Assembly (NCBI RefSeq): GCF_019805165.1
Contig: NZ_RWIJ01000026.1
Coordinates: 929 to 64,928, forward strand
Length of the DNA: 64,000 bases
Source of the DNA: Azospirillum sp. 412522
Lineage (GTDB): Bacteria; Pseudomonadota; Alphaproteobacteria; Azospirillales; Azospirillaceae
Reading direction: 5' to 3'
Of this stretch, positions 52,718-61,382 are shown piece by piece (the stretch's first letter is position 1; every line of letters starts with the position of its first letter). Both the position numbers and the translations under genes were made by a program. The notes under the pieces were generated by a model, which worked only from the letters and a program-made list of their open reading frames with translations, made no database searches and was not told where the DNA came from.

Positions 52718-54073
52718 TCATGCCACGTGCGCGTAGCGGGCGGCGCCATGGCTGCCGAGCGCCACGTAGGCGGTGCCGTCCGGCAGGTCGACATCGCGGC
52801 TGTTGAAGTTGTTCCAGAAGTCGTAGATCACGCCCGGCCGGTCCATCCGCTGGGCCAGATCCGGCAGCGGCATCGAGGTGAAGACCGGGTGGTTGTTCAG
52901 GATCACCGCGAGATTGGCGCCGGACACCGCCTCGGCCATGTTGGCCGCCGGCTCCAGCCCGAAGCTGCGGATGTCGTCGGGGCGCACCACCGCGTCGAAG
53001 CCGCGCAGGCGGGCGGTCGGGAAGCGCTGGCGCAGCTCCTCCAGCACCGGCTTCGCCATGGTGCCGCGCAGGTCGTCGGTGGCCGGCCGGCCCTTGAAGG
53101 CGAGGCCCATCAGGCTGATGATCGGCGTCTGCGGGAAGCCCTGCATGGAATTGGCGAGCTTGCCGAGGAAGTCGGCGACTTCGACCGGCTGGCTTTCGTT
53201 GACCAGACGGCCGGCGGCGGTGATCGCCATCTCGACGCCGACCTCGCGCGCCGCCTCGATCAGGATGTGGGGGTCCTTCTCCAGGCAGGGGCCGCCGACC
53301 GGGCCGGGCAGCGGCAGGTTGGTGCGTGGATAGCCGAGCTTGCCGGCGCGCGCCACCTCGACCGCCGAGATCTCCATGGCGTTGCACAGCTTGGCGATCT
53401 CGTTGGAGAAGGCGAAAGTGACGTCGCGGTAGGTGTTGTCGACCAGCTTGATCAGCTCCGCCGTCTCCAGGGTGGAGACCTTGACGGTGGTCGGCGTCAG
53501 GAAGCCGAAGATCTGGGCGGCGCGGGTGGCGACGTCCAGGCTCTCCGCCCCGATGATCTGCGGCAGCTGGTTCAGCTCCAGCAGCGCCTGGCCTTCCAGC
53601 GTGCGCTCGGGGCAGAAGGCGATGTCGAACTGCTTGCCGGTGGCGCGCAGGATCGGCGCCACGATGTTGCGGGTGGTGCCCAGCTTCACGGTTGAGCGCA
53701 GGATGACCAGATCGCCGTCATGCAGGCTGGCCGCGACCTGACGGGTCGCCGCCTCGATCATGTCGGTGCGGACCCGGCCGTCCTTGCTCAGCGGCGTGCC
53801 GACCGTGATGATGAAGACGCTGGCCTTGTTGCAATCCTCCTGATTGCGGCTGAAGGTGAGCCGGCCGCGCGCGATGACGTGGCGCAGCTTCTCCGTCAGG
53901 CCCGGCTCGTGGAAGTGCGGGTTGCCCTGGCCGAGCTTGTCGAGCACGTCCTGCCGCACCTCGACCCCGTGCACCTGGAAGCCGGCGTCCGCCATCGCCA
54001 CCGCCAGCGTCAGGCCGACATAGCCGAGCCCGAGGACGCAGACGTTACGATCGGAAAAAGTCTTGGGAAGCAT
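52718..54073 (-). CDS. Nucleotide-sugar 6-dehydrogenase (WecC/UDP-ManNAc dehydrogenase-like)
   Basis: The 451-residue protein starts at ATG 54073 behind CAGGAG. It has the NAD-binding VCVLGLGYVGLTLAVAMA. The central domain contains GTPLSKDGRVRTDMIEAATR and FCPERTLEGQALLELNQLPQ. The catalytic cysteine is in GPVGGPCLEKDP. This last motif, with GGPC and DP, is closer to UDP-N-acetylmannosamine dehydrogenase than to UDP-glucose dehydrogenase (GGxCFPKD). It oxidises the C6 hydroxyl to a uronic acid for the polysaccharide. No matching 2-epimerase gene is visible. Confidence 0.86.
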   Translation of the reverse strand: MLPKTFSDRNVCVLGLGYVGLTLAVAMADAGFQVHGVEVRQDVLDKLGQGNPHFHEPGLTEKLRHVIARGRLTFSRNQEDCNKASVFIITVGTPLSKDGRVRTDMIEAATRQVAASLHDGDLVILRSTVKLGTTRNIVAPILRATGKQFDIAFCPERTLEGQALLELNQLPQIIGAESLDVATRAAQIFGFLTPTTVKVSTLETAELIKLVDNTYRDVTFAFSNEIAKLCNAMEISAVEVARAGKLGYPRTNLPLPGPVGGPCLEKDPHILIEAAREVGVEMAITAAGRLVNESQPVEVADFLGKLANSMQGFPQTPIISLMGLAFKGRPATDDLRGTMAKPVLEELRQRFPTARLRGFDAVVRPDDIRSFGLEPAANMAEAVSGANLAVILNNHPVFTSMPLPDLAQRMDRPGVIYDFWNNFNSRDVDLPDGTAYVALGSHGAARYAHVA

Positions 54074-54478
54074 CGTCGCTCCTGCCGTTTGCTGAGGCCC
54101 CGCCACCGGTGGCGGGGCCTTAGAGTTTGGAGACGCCCCGCCTGTCATGCCCTGCTGCCAAGGATGCCAACGGAGAAACCTCGAAATTCGAAATTGTTTT
54201 CTTGTTGTGACTTCGCCGTGACGATGAAGTACCTCGTTACCGGCGTTGTGCAGCGCGAAGTGTTTCAGAAATCGCCATCGGATGGAAAGACCATGATTGC
54301 AGATCACCGCCGTATTAATGGTACTAACCCCCGCCGTTGCTAAATGAATGCTTGGAGGCACCAACAGAGACGTTCGAAAGTGGTGCAATAGGCGCATTCC
54401 GTTTCTGCCGGCGGCAGGGATCGACCCGGCCTTGCAGAATTGAGGGTTGCATCGTCCGTCCGGCCACGACCCGCCCCC
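54074..54478 (-). other. Leader and promoter region before the NDP-sugar dehydrogenase gene
   Basis: The 405-bp gap separates the flippase gene and the dehydrogenase gene on the same strand. It contains a perfect 26-bp palindrome near the right end (54095-54120) and an AT-rich segment around 54190-54220. I recognise no gene in it. Confidence 0.45.
54095..54120. promoter_or_regulatory. Perfect 26-bp palindrome in the dehydrogenase leader
   Basis: Half-site AGGCCCCGCCACC is followed directly by its exact reverse complement, with no central spacer. It lies 22 bp before the dehydrogenase start and would form a strong GC hairpin in the leader RNA. It may be the terminator of an upstream transcript, an attenuator or a protein site. 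Confidence 0.6.
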
Positions 54479-55942
54479 TCAGGCCGTGGCGCTGGTCAGC
54501 CGGCGCAACCTTTTCAGGTGGACCAATCCCGTGAGCACGGCGACCGCCGCATAGACCGCGACCATCGCCACGCTGCCTGCGACGAAATGCACCAGCGCCG
54601 GCATCCGGTCGAACAGCGGCGCGGCGAAGCGGTCGAGCGCGAGCGCCGCGGCGACGGACGCACCGGCACAGAGCAGAGCCCGCGCGGCGATCCCGCCATA
54701 CAGCTCCCCGACCGCCTGCCGGTGGATCCAGGCGATGGCGATGGTGGCGGCCAGCTCCGCGGTGAAGGTCGCCATGGCAGCGCCCTCGATGCCGTAGCGG
54801 GGGATCCACCAGATGTTCAGCAGGGCGTTCAGCGCGCCGCCCGACAGCATGGCGACCATGTAGCCGGTCTGCCGGTGCCAGACGAGCAGCGGATTGCCCA
54901 GGATCATGTTGGCGTAGACCACCGCCGAAGCCAGCATCAGCAGCCGCAGCGCCAGCGTCGCCGGGGCGTAGGCGTCGCCGAACAGCGTTCCCAGGATCGA
55001 CGGCGCCAGGGCGAAGCCGCCGGCGACGACCAGCCCGCCGACCGCCAGCATGACGGAGGCATAGGCGCGCATCCGGTCGCGCATCGGCCCGAGTTCGCCA
55101 TAGGCGGCGGCGAGCTGCGGCAGGAAGGCGTTCATCACGATGTTGCCGACCAGATTCGCCAGGGTCTGGATCTTCACCGCCGCGCTGTACCAGCCCACCT
55201 CCATGTGCGGGGCGAGGAAGCCCAGCATCACCACGTCGAGATGGGTGAAGATCGCCCAGGCGAAGACGCCGACCGCCATCGGCGTCGCCGCCGTCAGGAT
55301 CTCGCGCCATACCTTCAAATCGATTCTGGGACGGAGATGGCCGAAGTCGCGGCGGAAACGGCCGATCATCACCAGCGCGTTCACGGTGATCGATCCGCCG
55401 GTGATGGCGGCGGCGGTGATGGCGTCCTCAGGCCCACGCACCAGCAGAAAGACAAGAAGCATCGAGCCGATGGAGGTGCCGATCTCGCGCGTCGCGATCA
55501 CCCCCATCTTCTCGGTCGCCTGGTAAACAAAGTCGAGCACCAGGGCGTTCCCCAGGAGCTGGACCGCCTGCACCAGAAGAACCGCCTTCACCTCCATTGG
55601 TTTATCCAGCGACAGGACGAAGGCTGCATAGATGGCCCCCACCACCAGTGCCAGGACGGTGCGCAGGGTCAGGACATGCTCCGACAGCTCGGCCGCCTGC
55701 TCGCGATGGTCTTGCCGGTCGCGGTCGCGGGCGATTTCGCGGATGGCGTAGGTGGACAAGCCCATGTTCACGAACAGCGCCGCATAGGCCATCAGCGAGG
55801 TGCCGAAGCCCAGCACGCCGAAACTGTCCGGTCCCAGAACCCGCGCGGTCCAGGCGGCGGTGACCAGCCCGCTCGCCATCGTCGCCGCTTTCGCGGCGGC
55901 AAGGGCGCGGATGTTCCGGAAGATGCGGTGTCCAGCCGACAT
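54479..55942 (-). CDS. Wzx-like polysaccharide flippase (MOP superfamily)
   Basis: The 487-residue protein has about 12-14 membrane segments and the Wzx/RfbX-type layout. N-terminal features include AWTARVLGPDSFGVLGFGTS, LSTYAIREIARDRDRQDHRE, and in the middle HLDVVMLGFLAPHMEVGWYS and AAVKIQTLANLV. Such proteins flip undecaprenyl-linked repeat units across the inner membrane. It stands between the dehydrogenase gene and the Wzc-like gene, each separated by transcription signals. It has only a very small C-terminal tail. Confidence 0.88.
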   Translation of the reverse strand: MSAGHRIFRNIRALAAAKAATMASGLVTAAWTARVLGPDSFGVLGFGTSLMAYAALFVNMGLSTYAIREIARDRDRQDHREQAAELSEHVLTLRTVLALVVGAIYAAFVLSLDKPMEVKAVLLVQAVQLLGNALVLDFVYQATEKMGVIATREIGTSIGSMLLVFLLVRGPEDAITAAAITGGSITVNALVMIGRFRRDFGHLRPRIDLKVWREILTAATPMAVGVFAWAIFTHLDVVMLGFLAPHMEVGWYSAAVKIQTLANLVGNIVMNAFLPQLAAAYGELGPMRDRMRAYASVMLAVGGLVVAGGFALAPSILGTLFGDAYAPATLALRLLMLASAVVYANMILGNPLLVWHRQTGYMVAMLSGGALNALLNIWWIPRYGIEGAAMATFTAELAATIAIAWIHRQAVGELYGGIAARALLCAGASVAAALALDRFAAPLFDRMPALVHFVAGSVAMVAVYAAVAVLTGLVHLKRLRRLTSATA

Positions 55943-55985
55943 TCATGGACTCTTCAGTGGTTGTAAACGTCGTGAAGCGCGGCGC

Positions 55986-56065
55986 AAAAAACCCTCTCCC
56001 GCAATCGGACCGGATTTCAGCCGGCCGATCGGACCGGCCTGCGGCCGGCCGAGGGCGGGAGAGGG
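55986..56065 (-). terminator. Rho-independent terminator of the Wzc-like gene
   Basis: On the minus strand, arms CCCTCTCCCGC (56055-56065) and GCGGGAGAGGG (55992-56002) enclose a loop of about 52 nt that itself contains GC-rich hairpins. They are followed directly by T6 (55986-55991). The stop of the Wzc-like gene is 9 bp away. Confidence 0.7.
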
Positions 56066-56073
56066 GCTTGTCC

Positions 56074-58335
56074 TCAGTTCGCGTAGTAGCGGCGGTAGCC
56101 GTGGTAGCGCCCGCTGTCCGGGAACTCGTACTGGGCGTGGCGCCGGGTATCGACCTGACTGAACAGGACGCCCACCACTTCGCCGCCGGCCTCGATCACC
56201 TCCTTCAGCCCGGCCATTGCGGTGCCGCGCTTGGTCATGCCCCAGCGGACGATGAAGACGGTCTGGTCGGCGAGCGCCGCCAGCAGCTTGCCTTCCGACA
56301 CCGCCAGCACCGGCGGCGAATCCAGCACGATGCGGTCGTAATTGACCGACAGGCGTGACAGCAGCTGGTGCATGCCCGACGACCCGAGCGTGTCCTGCGG
56401 CAGCGTCCGGCCGTGACCGGCGGCGATGACGTGCAGGCCGGTGCGCGGATCGACCTGGATCACGTCCTCCAGCGCCGCGGTGCCGGCCAGCACCTCCGAC
56501 AGGCCGCGCTCGTTCGACATGCCCAGCATCTCGTGCAGGCTCTTCCGCCGCAGGTCGCAGTCGATCAGGATCGTCCGCTGGCCGGCGTTGGCGCAGGTGC
56601 GGGCGAAGGCGGCGGCGACGGAACTCTTGCCCTCGCCGGGGACAGAGGAGCTGAACAGGATCACCCGGTGCCGCCCGTCCGGATTGGCGAGCAGAAGCGA
56701 GGTGCGCAGGTTCTGCATCGACTCCGCGAAGGCGGAGACCGGCTTGTCGACCACATAGGCGGCCGGCGAACCGCCGAAGCGCGGGATGCGCGGCACGATG
56801 CCAAGGCTGTGCACGCCGGTCGCCATTTCGAACTGGTGCGGGCTGCGGAAGCCGCCGTCGGAGCGTTCGCGCAGCATGGCGAGCAGCACGCCCAGCGTGC
56901 CCGACGCCACCAGCGCCAGCAGCAGGATCAGCTTGCGGTTGGGCTGCGACGGGTCGAGCGGGATCGCCGCCTCCGACACCACGCGGGCGTCGGGCTGGCG
57001 CATGTCGGTCTGCGCCGCGATCTGCTGCGACCGGGTCAGCAGAGCCTCGTACATCGACTGGGCGGTGCTGGCGTCGCGTTCCAGCGTGCGCAGGCCGACG
57101 GTCGCCTGCTGCTGCTCGTTCTGCTTTGACTCGGCCTGGTCGAGGCTGGCCTTCAGCGACTGTTCGCGGCCCTTCGCAAGCTCCACCTCGTTGCTGAGGT
57201 TGGAGACGATTTTGCCGACATCGGTCTTGATCTGGCCTTGCAGGTCGCGCAGCTGGCTCTGCAGGGCCTGCAGCATCGGGTGCTTGGCACCGTAGCGGTT
57301 GGTGGCGTCGGCGATCTGCCGCTGCAGATCGACCTCGCGCTCGCGCAGGGCCTGGATCAGCGGCGACCCCATCACGTCGCCGACCGCCGAGGCGCCGCGC
57401 GGCGAGTTCGCCATGGCGGTGACGTCGCGCAGCTTGGTCTCGGCTTCCTGCCGCTTGGTGCGGGCCAGGATGTAGTCGGCGTTCAGCTGGCTCAGCTGCT
57501 GGCCGACGACGGTGCTCTCGTTGTTGGACGAGGTGGTCAGGCCATGCTGGGTCCGGTACTTCTCCACCGCGTCGCCGGTGGTCTGCGCCTCCTTGCGCAG
57601 GTCGGTCAGCCGTTCCTCCAGCCACTGGGTGGCGCGCTTGGACGCCTTGAACTTCTCGTCGAGCTGGTCGACCAGATAGAGGTCGGCCATGGTGTTGGCG
57701 ACCAGCGCCGACTTGCGCGGATCCTCGCTGTCGAAGCTGACGGCGATGACGTAGGAACGTCCCTGTGGCCGGACCGACGTGTTGTCGAGCACGGCGTTGA
57801 CCACGGAGGTCAGGTGGTTGCGCTCGATCTCCTCCGGCGACAACGGCACGCCGCTGGACTGCTTCCAGCTGTCGGGGATCCAGTTGCGCGGGTTCAGCGC
57901 CGATACCCACCCGGGCGGCGGCGGACGCAGCGAGGCATTGAACTCCGGATCGTTCATCAGCTTCAGCTTCGCCACCACCTTCTCGGCGAAGGCCGGCGAC
58001 TTCAGGATCGCGACCTCGCTTTGCAGCGCGCTGATGTCGGGGGTCATGTCGGACACCACGCCCTCGAAATTGAGGACGGTGTTCTTGCGGTGCTCGACCA
58101 TGATGAGGGTTTCGGCGGTGTAGAGCGGCGTCATCCGGAAGGCGACCAGGGCCGCCAACCCGGTGCCGACCACGATCACCGTACCGATCAGCAGCTTGTG
58201 CCGCCGCAGCAGTCCGGTGGTCCGGCGCACGGCGCTGGCGGCACTGGCCGACAGATCGTAGGAGACGGAACCGGGACCCCGCCGAGACTCAGGGCTATTG
58301 CGTCGGGGTTGTTCCTGAAGTTCCTGGGTGGCCAA
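56074..58335 (-). CDS. Wzc-like exopolysaccharide chain-length protein with tyrosine autokinase
   Basis: The 753-residue protein starts at TTG 58335 behind a near-perfect GAGGAGG ribosome binding site. An N-terminal Wzz/GNVR domain with two membrane helices and a long coiled periplasmic arm (about 45-500) is followed by a cytoplasmic BY-kinase. Its Walker A is SSVPGEGKSSVA, its A' is LIDCDLRRKSL, and its Walker B is RIVLDSPPVLAV. The C-terminus is tyrosine-rich (YEFPDSGRYHGYRRYYAN), with five Tyr for autophosphorylation. It controls export and length of the polysaccharide. No Wza-type outer-membrane channel is present here. Confidence 0.92.
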   Translation of the reverse strand: MATQELQEQPRRNSPESRRGPGSVSYDLSASAASAVRRTTGLLRRHKLLIGTVIVVGTGLAALVAFRMTPLYTAETLIMVEHRKNTVLNFEGVVSDMTPDISALQSEVAILKSPAFAEKVVAKLKLMNDPEFNASLRPPPPGWVSALNPRNWIPDSWKQSSGVPLSPEEIERNHLTSVVNAVLDNTSVRPQGRSYVIAVSFDSEDPRKSALVANTMADLYLVDQLDEKFKASKRATQWLEERLTDLRKEAQTTGDAVEKYRTQHGLTTSSNNESTVVGQQLSQLNADYILARTKRQEAETKLRDVTAMANSPRGASAVGDVMGSPLIQALREREVDLQRQIADATNRYGAKHPMLQALQSQLRDLQGQIKTDVGKIVSNLSNEVELAKGREQSLKASLDQAESKQNEQQQATVGLRTLERDASTAQSMYEALLTRSQQIAAQTDMRQPDARVVSEAAIPLDPSQPNRKLILLLALVASGTLGVLLAMLRERSDGGFRSPHQFEMATGVHSLGIVPRIPRFGGSPAAYVVDKPVSAFAESMQNLRTSLLLANPDGRHRVILFSSSVPGEGKSSVAAAFARTCANAGQRTILIDCDLRRKSLHEMLGMSNERGLSEVLAGTAALEDVIQVDPRTGLHVIAAGHGRTLPQDTLGSSGMHQLLSRLSVNYDRIVLDSPPVLAVSEGKLLAALADQTVFIVRWGMTKRGTAMAGLKEVIEAGGEVVGVLFSQVDTRRHAQYEFPDSGRYHGYRRYYAN

Positions 58336-58947
58336 AGGGTCCTCCTCGCGTAACGACCAGAAGCGCGGCCATAGGACCATCCGTTAGCCCGATCCTCCAT
58401 TCCGGGCAGCTGATGCTGTCCGGCGGGCAGGCTCGGCGGTTCGTCCGATTGGCTGAAACGCAGTGTTAGTCCAGCCGTTGCATCGGCCATCCAGTGCATG
58501 CGGCGAGCAATGGGCGCGCAGTGGGTAGCCTTCCTGACCCTGTTGCAGTGCGGTATGAACCGTCGAAGCAGGACGGGGTATAAAGGGAGCTACCCGTAAG
58601 GACAGGCCACATGACGTTCGAACGGGCCGGCCGCTTCGAAGGAACCACCATGCCTTTTCCGACTTTGAAAAAGCAGGAAACGAGGTGGACGGCCTATCCC
58701 GGCAACGCCGACCGGCAGAAGAACGTTCCCCGGCCATGGCGATCCGCGCCGCGTCGGCGGACATTGTCACAGCCTGCTTTTCGATGACTGACGGACGGTT
58801 CCGTCCGATCAGCGGCGGCTCCAGCGGCAGCATCGGAGATAACTATAACTTAGGTAATATAGTAAAGATACGTATCACCAATTTTATGCTGTAAAGGGTA
58901 TGAGAAAGGGGATAGCATTACTCATTCTTTGGACGGAGGATCATGTC
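58336..58947. other. Intergenic region with divergent promoters, no certain gene
   Basis: The 612-bp gap lies between the Wzc-like gene and a small plus-strand gene. A minus-strand frame of 149 codons (58384-58833) has no recognisable product, low-complexity composition and no good ribosome binding site, so I do not call it. The right part (58838-58910) is AT-rich and probably holds the promoter of the small gene. Confidence 0.5.
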
Positions 58948-59175
58948 GTGCCGTACCGCCAGGAGACCGCCACCGTCAGGGTGATCCGTCAAATCCGTGA
59001 CCATAGCCGCGAATGCCACAACCTGCCCGCACGCGAAGTGCTGCTGCGGATTGAAAGGCGGATGATCGAGTTTCTCGAAGATGGACCGGCCTTGCCGGCG
59101 CCCGATCCCTGGTCCGATCAGGACGCCGCCTCCAAATCCGACTCCATGACGGCCGGCATGATGGCCCGCGCGTAA
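58948..59175 (+). CDS. Small hypothetical protein, 75 residues
   Basis: GTG 58948 follows GGAGGA (about 58935-58940) and gives a 75-residue protein. A helical basic-acidic core REVLLRIERRMIEFLEDGPA is followed by a Ser/Asp-rich tail. An ATG at 58900 gives 16 more residues but has a poorly spaced ribosome binding site. I recognise no family. A strong hairpin follows the stop by about 50 bp. It is isolated, between divergent genes, and may be strain-specific. Confidence 0.5.
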   Translation: MPYRQETATVRVIRQIRDHSRECHNLPAREVLLRIERRMIEFLEDGPALPAPDPWSDQDAASKSDSMTAGMMARA

Positions 59176-59228
59176 AGCGGTGAGCGGCGTCGCACCGACA
59201 GACGTCCGTTGAGAATCGTGCCCACACA

Positions 59229-59268
59229 CGCGAACGGCCCGCCCTTCTTCAGGGACGGGCCGTTCGCG
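59229..59268. terminator. Bidirectional hairpin terminator between the small gene and regA
   Basis: CGCGAACGGCCCG and CGGGCCGTTCGCG form a perfect 13-bp stem with a 14-nt loop. It is followed by TTTCACC on the plus strand. Both flanking genes converge on it, so it can end both transcripts. Confidence 0.65.
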
Positions 59269-59304
59269 TTTCACCTTGAAACCGCTCCGGAAAGCCGCTC
59301 CGGC

Positions 59305-59913
59305 TCAGGCGCGCGGGGCATGCTTGTTGAGGATGCGCTGGAGCGTGCGCCGATGCATCTTCAGGCGGCGCGCCGTTTCGGAGACGTTGCGGTCGCACTG
59401 TTCGAAGACCCGCTGGATGTGTTCCCAGCGGACGCGGTCGGCCGACATCGGGTTTTCCGGCGGCTGGGGCAGCGGGCGGCCGTCGGCCAGCAGCGCCGAT
59501 TCCACCGCGTCGGCATCGGCCGGCTTGGGCAGGTAATCGACGGCGCCGGCCTTCACGGCGGCGACGGCGGTGGCGATGTTGCCGTAGCCGGTCAGCATGA
59601 CGACGCGGGCGTCGGGACGGGCGTCGCGCAGGGCCGACACCACGTCCAGCCCGTTGCCGTCGCCCAGCCGAAGGTCGACCACCGCGAAGGCGGGCGCGGA
59701 TTCCTGCGCCACCTCGATGCCGAGCTGGACGCTGTCGACCGCGACGACGTTGAAGCCGCGCTTCTCCATGGCGCGGGCCAGCCGCGTGCGGAAGGGGGCG
59801 TCGTCGTCGACGATCAGGAGGCTGCGGGTGACGTCGCCAGTGAATGTCAGTTTGACGGCATCGCCCGACAGCAGGTCATCGGTTGTTTTAAGGGTATCCA
59901 CCGTAAACCTCAC
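59305..59913 (-). CDS. regA: Redox response regulator (RegA/ActR/PrrA family)
   Basis: The 202-residue regulator has an N-terminal receiver domain with the acidic pocket DDD at 36-38, phospho-acceptor D80 in VVDLRLGDG, and the conserved Lys in LPKPADADAV. A C-terminal Fis-type helix-turn-helix follows (CDRNVSETARRLKMHRRTLQ, then RILNKHAPRA), typical of the RegA/ActR/PrrA group. The first residue overlaps the histidine kinase gene by 4 bp. Together they form a redox-responsive pair that controls respiration, nitrogen and carbon fixation genes in relatives. Confidence 0.93.
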   Translation of the reverse strand: MRFTVDTLKTTDDLLSGDAVKLTFTGDVTRSLLIVDDDAPFRTRLARAMEKRGFNVVAVDSVQLGIEVAQESAPAFAVVDLRLGDGNGLDVVSALRDARPDARVVMLTGYGNIATAVAAVKAGAVDYLPKPADADAVESALLADGRPLPQPPENPMSADRVRWEHIQRVFEQCDRNVSETARRLKMHRRTLQRILNKHAPRA

Positions 59914-61319
59914 TTCTTGGCGTTGATGGTCTTCCAGCGCACGGAAATCCGCGCACCGGTGCCGCCCTGGAGCGATTGGCCGCCGGCAATGTGGTCAGCG
60001 GGCGGAGTGCTGGCCGGCGGGTTGCCACTTGGCACGTTGTTGGCGTAGCGCACGGTCGCGCCGGTCTTTTCCAGCAGCGTCTGCGCGATGAAGATGCCCA
60101 GCCCCATATGCCCGCCGCCCGTCTGGCCCTTGGGGCCGGAGCGTTCGCCGCGCACGGAGAGGTACGGTTCGCCGATGCGGCCCAGCAGATGGGGCGGGAA
60201 GCCGGGACCGTCGTCCATCACCGTGATGGTGACGCCCCGCCCATCCCAGGCGGCGGCGACCGTCACCTTGTGACGGGCGAACTGGTGGGCGTTCTGGATG
60301 AAGTTGCCGATGCCGTGGATGATCTCCGGGCTGCGGCGCAGGAAGGGCTCCTCCGCCTCGCCGACCGGGTGGGGTTCCACGGCGAAGTCGATGTGGCCGA
60401 GCCGATGGGGAGCGGCAGCGGCCTCGATCAGCGTGGTCAGCGGCAGCCGCTCGAACGGGTCGCCGCCATCGGCCTCGGGCTTGCGCGCCAGGTCGGCCAG
60501 GATCTCGCGGCAGCGCATCACCTGGCTCTGCAGGAGCTCGACGTCCTCGCCATAGGGGCTGTCGGGCGGCAGGTCGCGCGCCAGCTCCTTCGCCACCACG
60601 GCGATGGTGCCGAGCGGCGAGCCCAGCTCGTGCGCCGCCGCGGCGGCGAGCGCGCCGAGCGCGCCGAGCCGCTGCTCACGGGCGAGCGCCACCTGCGAGG
60701 CGGCGAGCGCATCGGCGAAGCGCCGCGCCTCGGCGGCGACGCGGAAGACGTAGCCGGCGATGAAGACCGAAGACACCGTCAGCGACAGCCAGACGCCGAA
60801 GGCGTAGAGCGGCGCCATCGAGCGCACCGGCTCCTCCCACGGCAGCGGGAAGTGCCAGAGGGCGAGGGCGGTCAGGCAGATCAGGTTCAGCCCGGTCAGC
60901 AGCACCGTGCTGTAGCGCGACAGGATGGCCGCTCCCACGGTCATCGGCGCCAGCAGCAGGATGGCGAAGGGGTTGCTCAATCCCCCGGTCAGATAGAGCA
61001 GCAGCGTCAGCTGCAGCATGTCGTAGCTGAGATACAGCGCCGCGTCGCGGTCGGCCAGCCGCAGCCGGCCGCCGCGCTGGGCCATCGCCACCACGTTCAG
61101 CAGGGCCGAGGCGCTGATGGCGGCCAGGACCGGCCCCAGCGGCAGCGGGAAACCCAGACCGAGATTGACGAAAGTCACCGCGGCCAGTTGGCCCAGCACC
61201 GCGACCCAGCGGATCAGGATCAGCGTGCGCAGCGTGATGCGGCCGTCCGGCTGCCCCCATTGCGACGGCACCGGGGAGGACGGAATCGGTGCGGTCAATG
61301 CGCCGGCGAGCGTCACCAT
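59910..61319 (-). CDS. regB: Redox sensor histidine kinase (RegB/ActS/PrrB family)
   Basis: The 469-residue kinase starts at ATG 61319 behind GGGGAAGGG. It has six membrane segments with the quinone-site motif GGLSNPF at 112-118. The H-box is AAHELGSPLGT with H230, and C270 in VMRCREIL is the redox-active cysteine position known from RegB (offset 5 from Rhodobacter numbering, by memory). Kinase boxes end with GHMGLGIFIAQTLLEKTG. It senses respiratory quinone redox state and phosphorylates RegA. It is divergent from the ABC transporter genes. SenC is not adjacent. Confidence 0.93.
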   Translation of the reverse strand: MVTLAGALTAPIPSSPVPSQWGQPDGRITLRTLILIRWVAVLGQLAAVTFVNLGLGFPLPLGPVLAAISASALLNVVAMAQRGGRLRLADRDAALYLSYDMLQLTLLLYLTGGLSNPFAILLLAPMTVGAAILSRYSTVLLTGLNLICLTALALWHFPLPWEEPVRSMAPLYAFGVWLSLTVSSVFIAGYVFRVAAEARRFADALAASQVALAREQRLGALGALAAAAAHELGSPLGTIAVVAKELARDLPPDSPYGEDVELLQSQVMRCREILADLARKPEADGGDPFERLPLTTLIEAAAAPHRLGHIDFAVEPHPVGEAEEPFLRRSPEIIHGIGNFIQNAHQFARHKVTVAAAWDGRGVTITVMDDGPGFPPHLLGRIGEPYLSVRGERSGPKGQTGGGHMGLGIFIAQTLLEKTGATVRYANNVPSGNPPASTPPADHIAGGQSLQGGTGARISVRWKTINAKK

Positions 61320-61382
61320 GATCCCTTCCCCCGGGCTGCATGCCCCTGGCGGTTGCGGCGGTTGCCGCCATATTCTGTGCCC

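Noticed and set aside
55943..57910. 655-codon minus-strand frame in another phase of the Wzc-like gene
   Set aside because: The kinase and GNVR motifs lie in the other frame, which has a strong ribosome binding site.
58384..58833. 149-codon minus-strand frame in the gap upstream of the Wzc-like gene
   Set aside because: No recognisable motif, no good ribosome binding site and biased composition.
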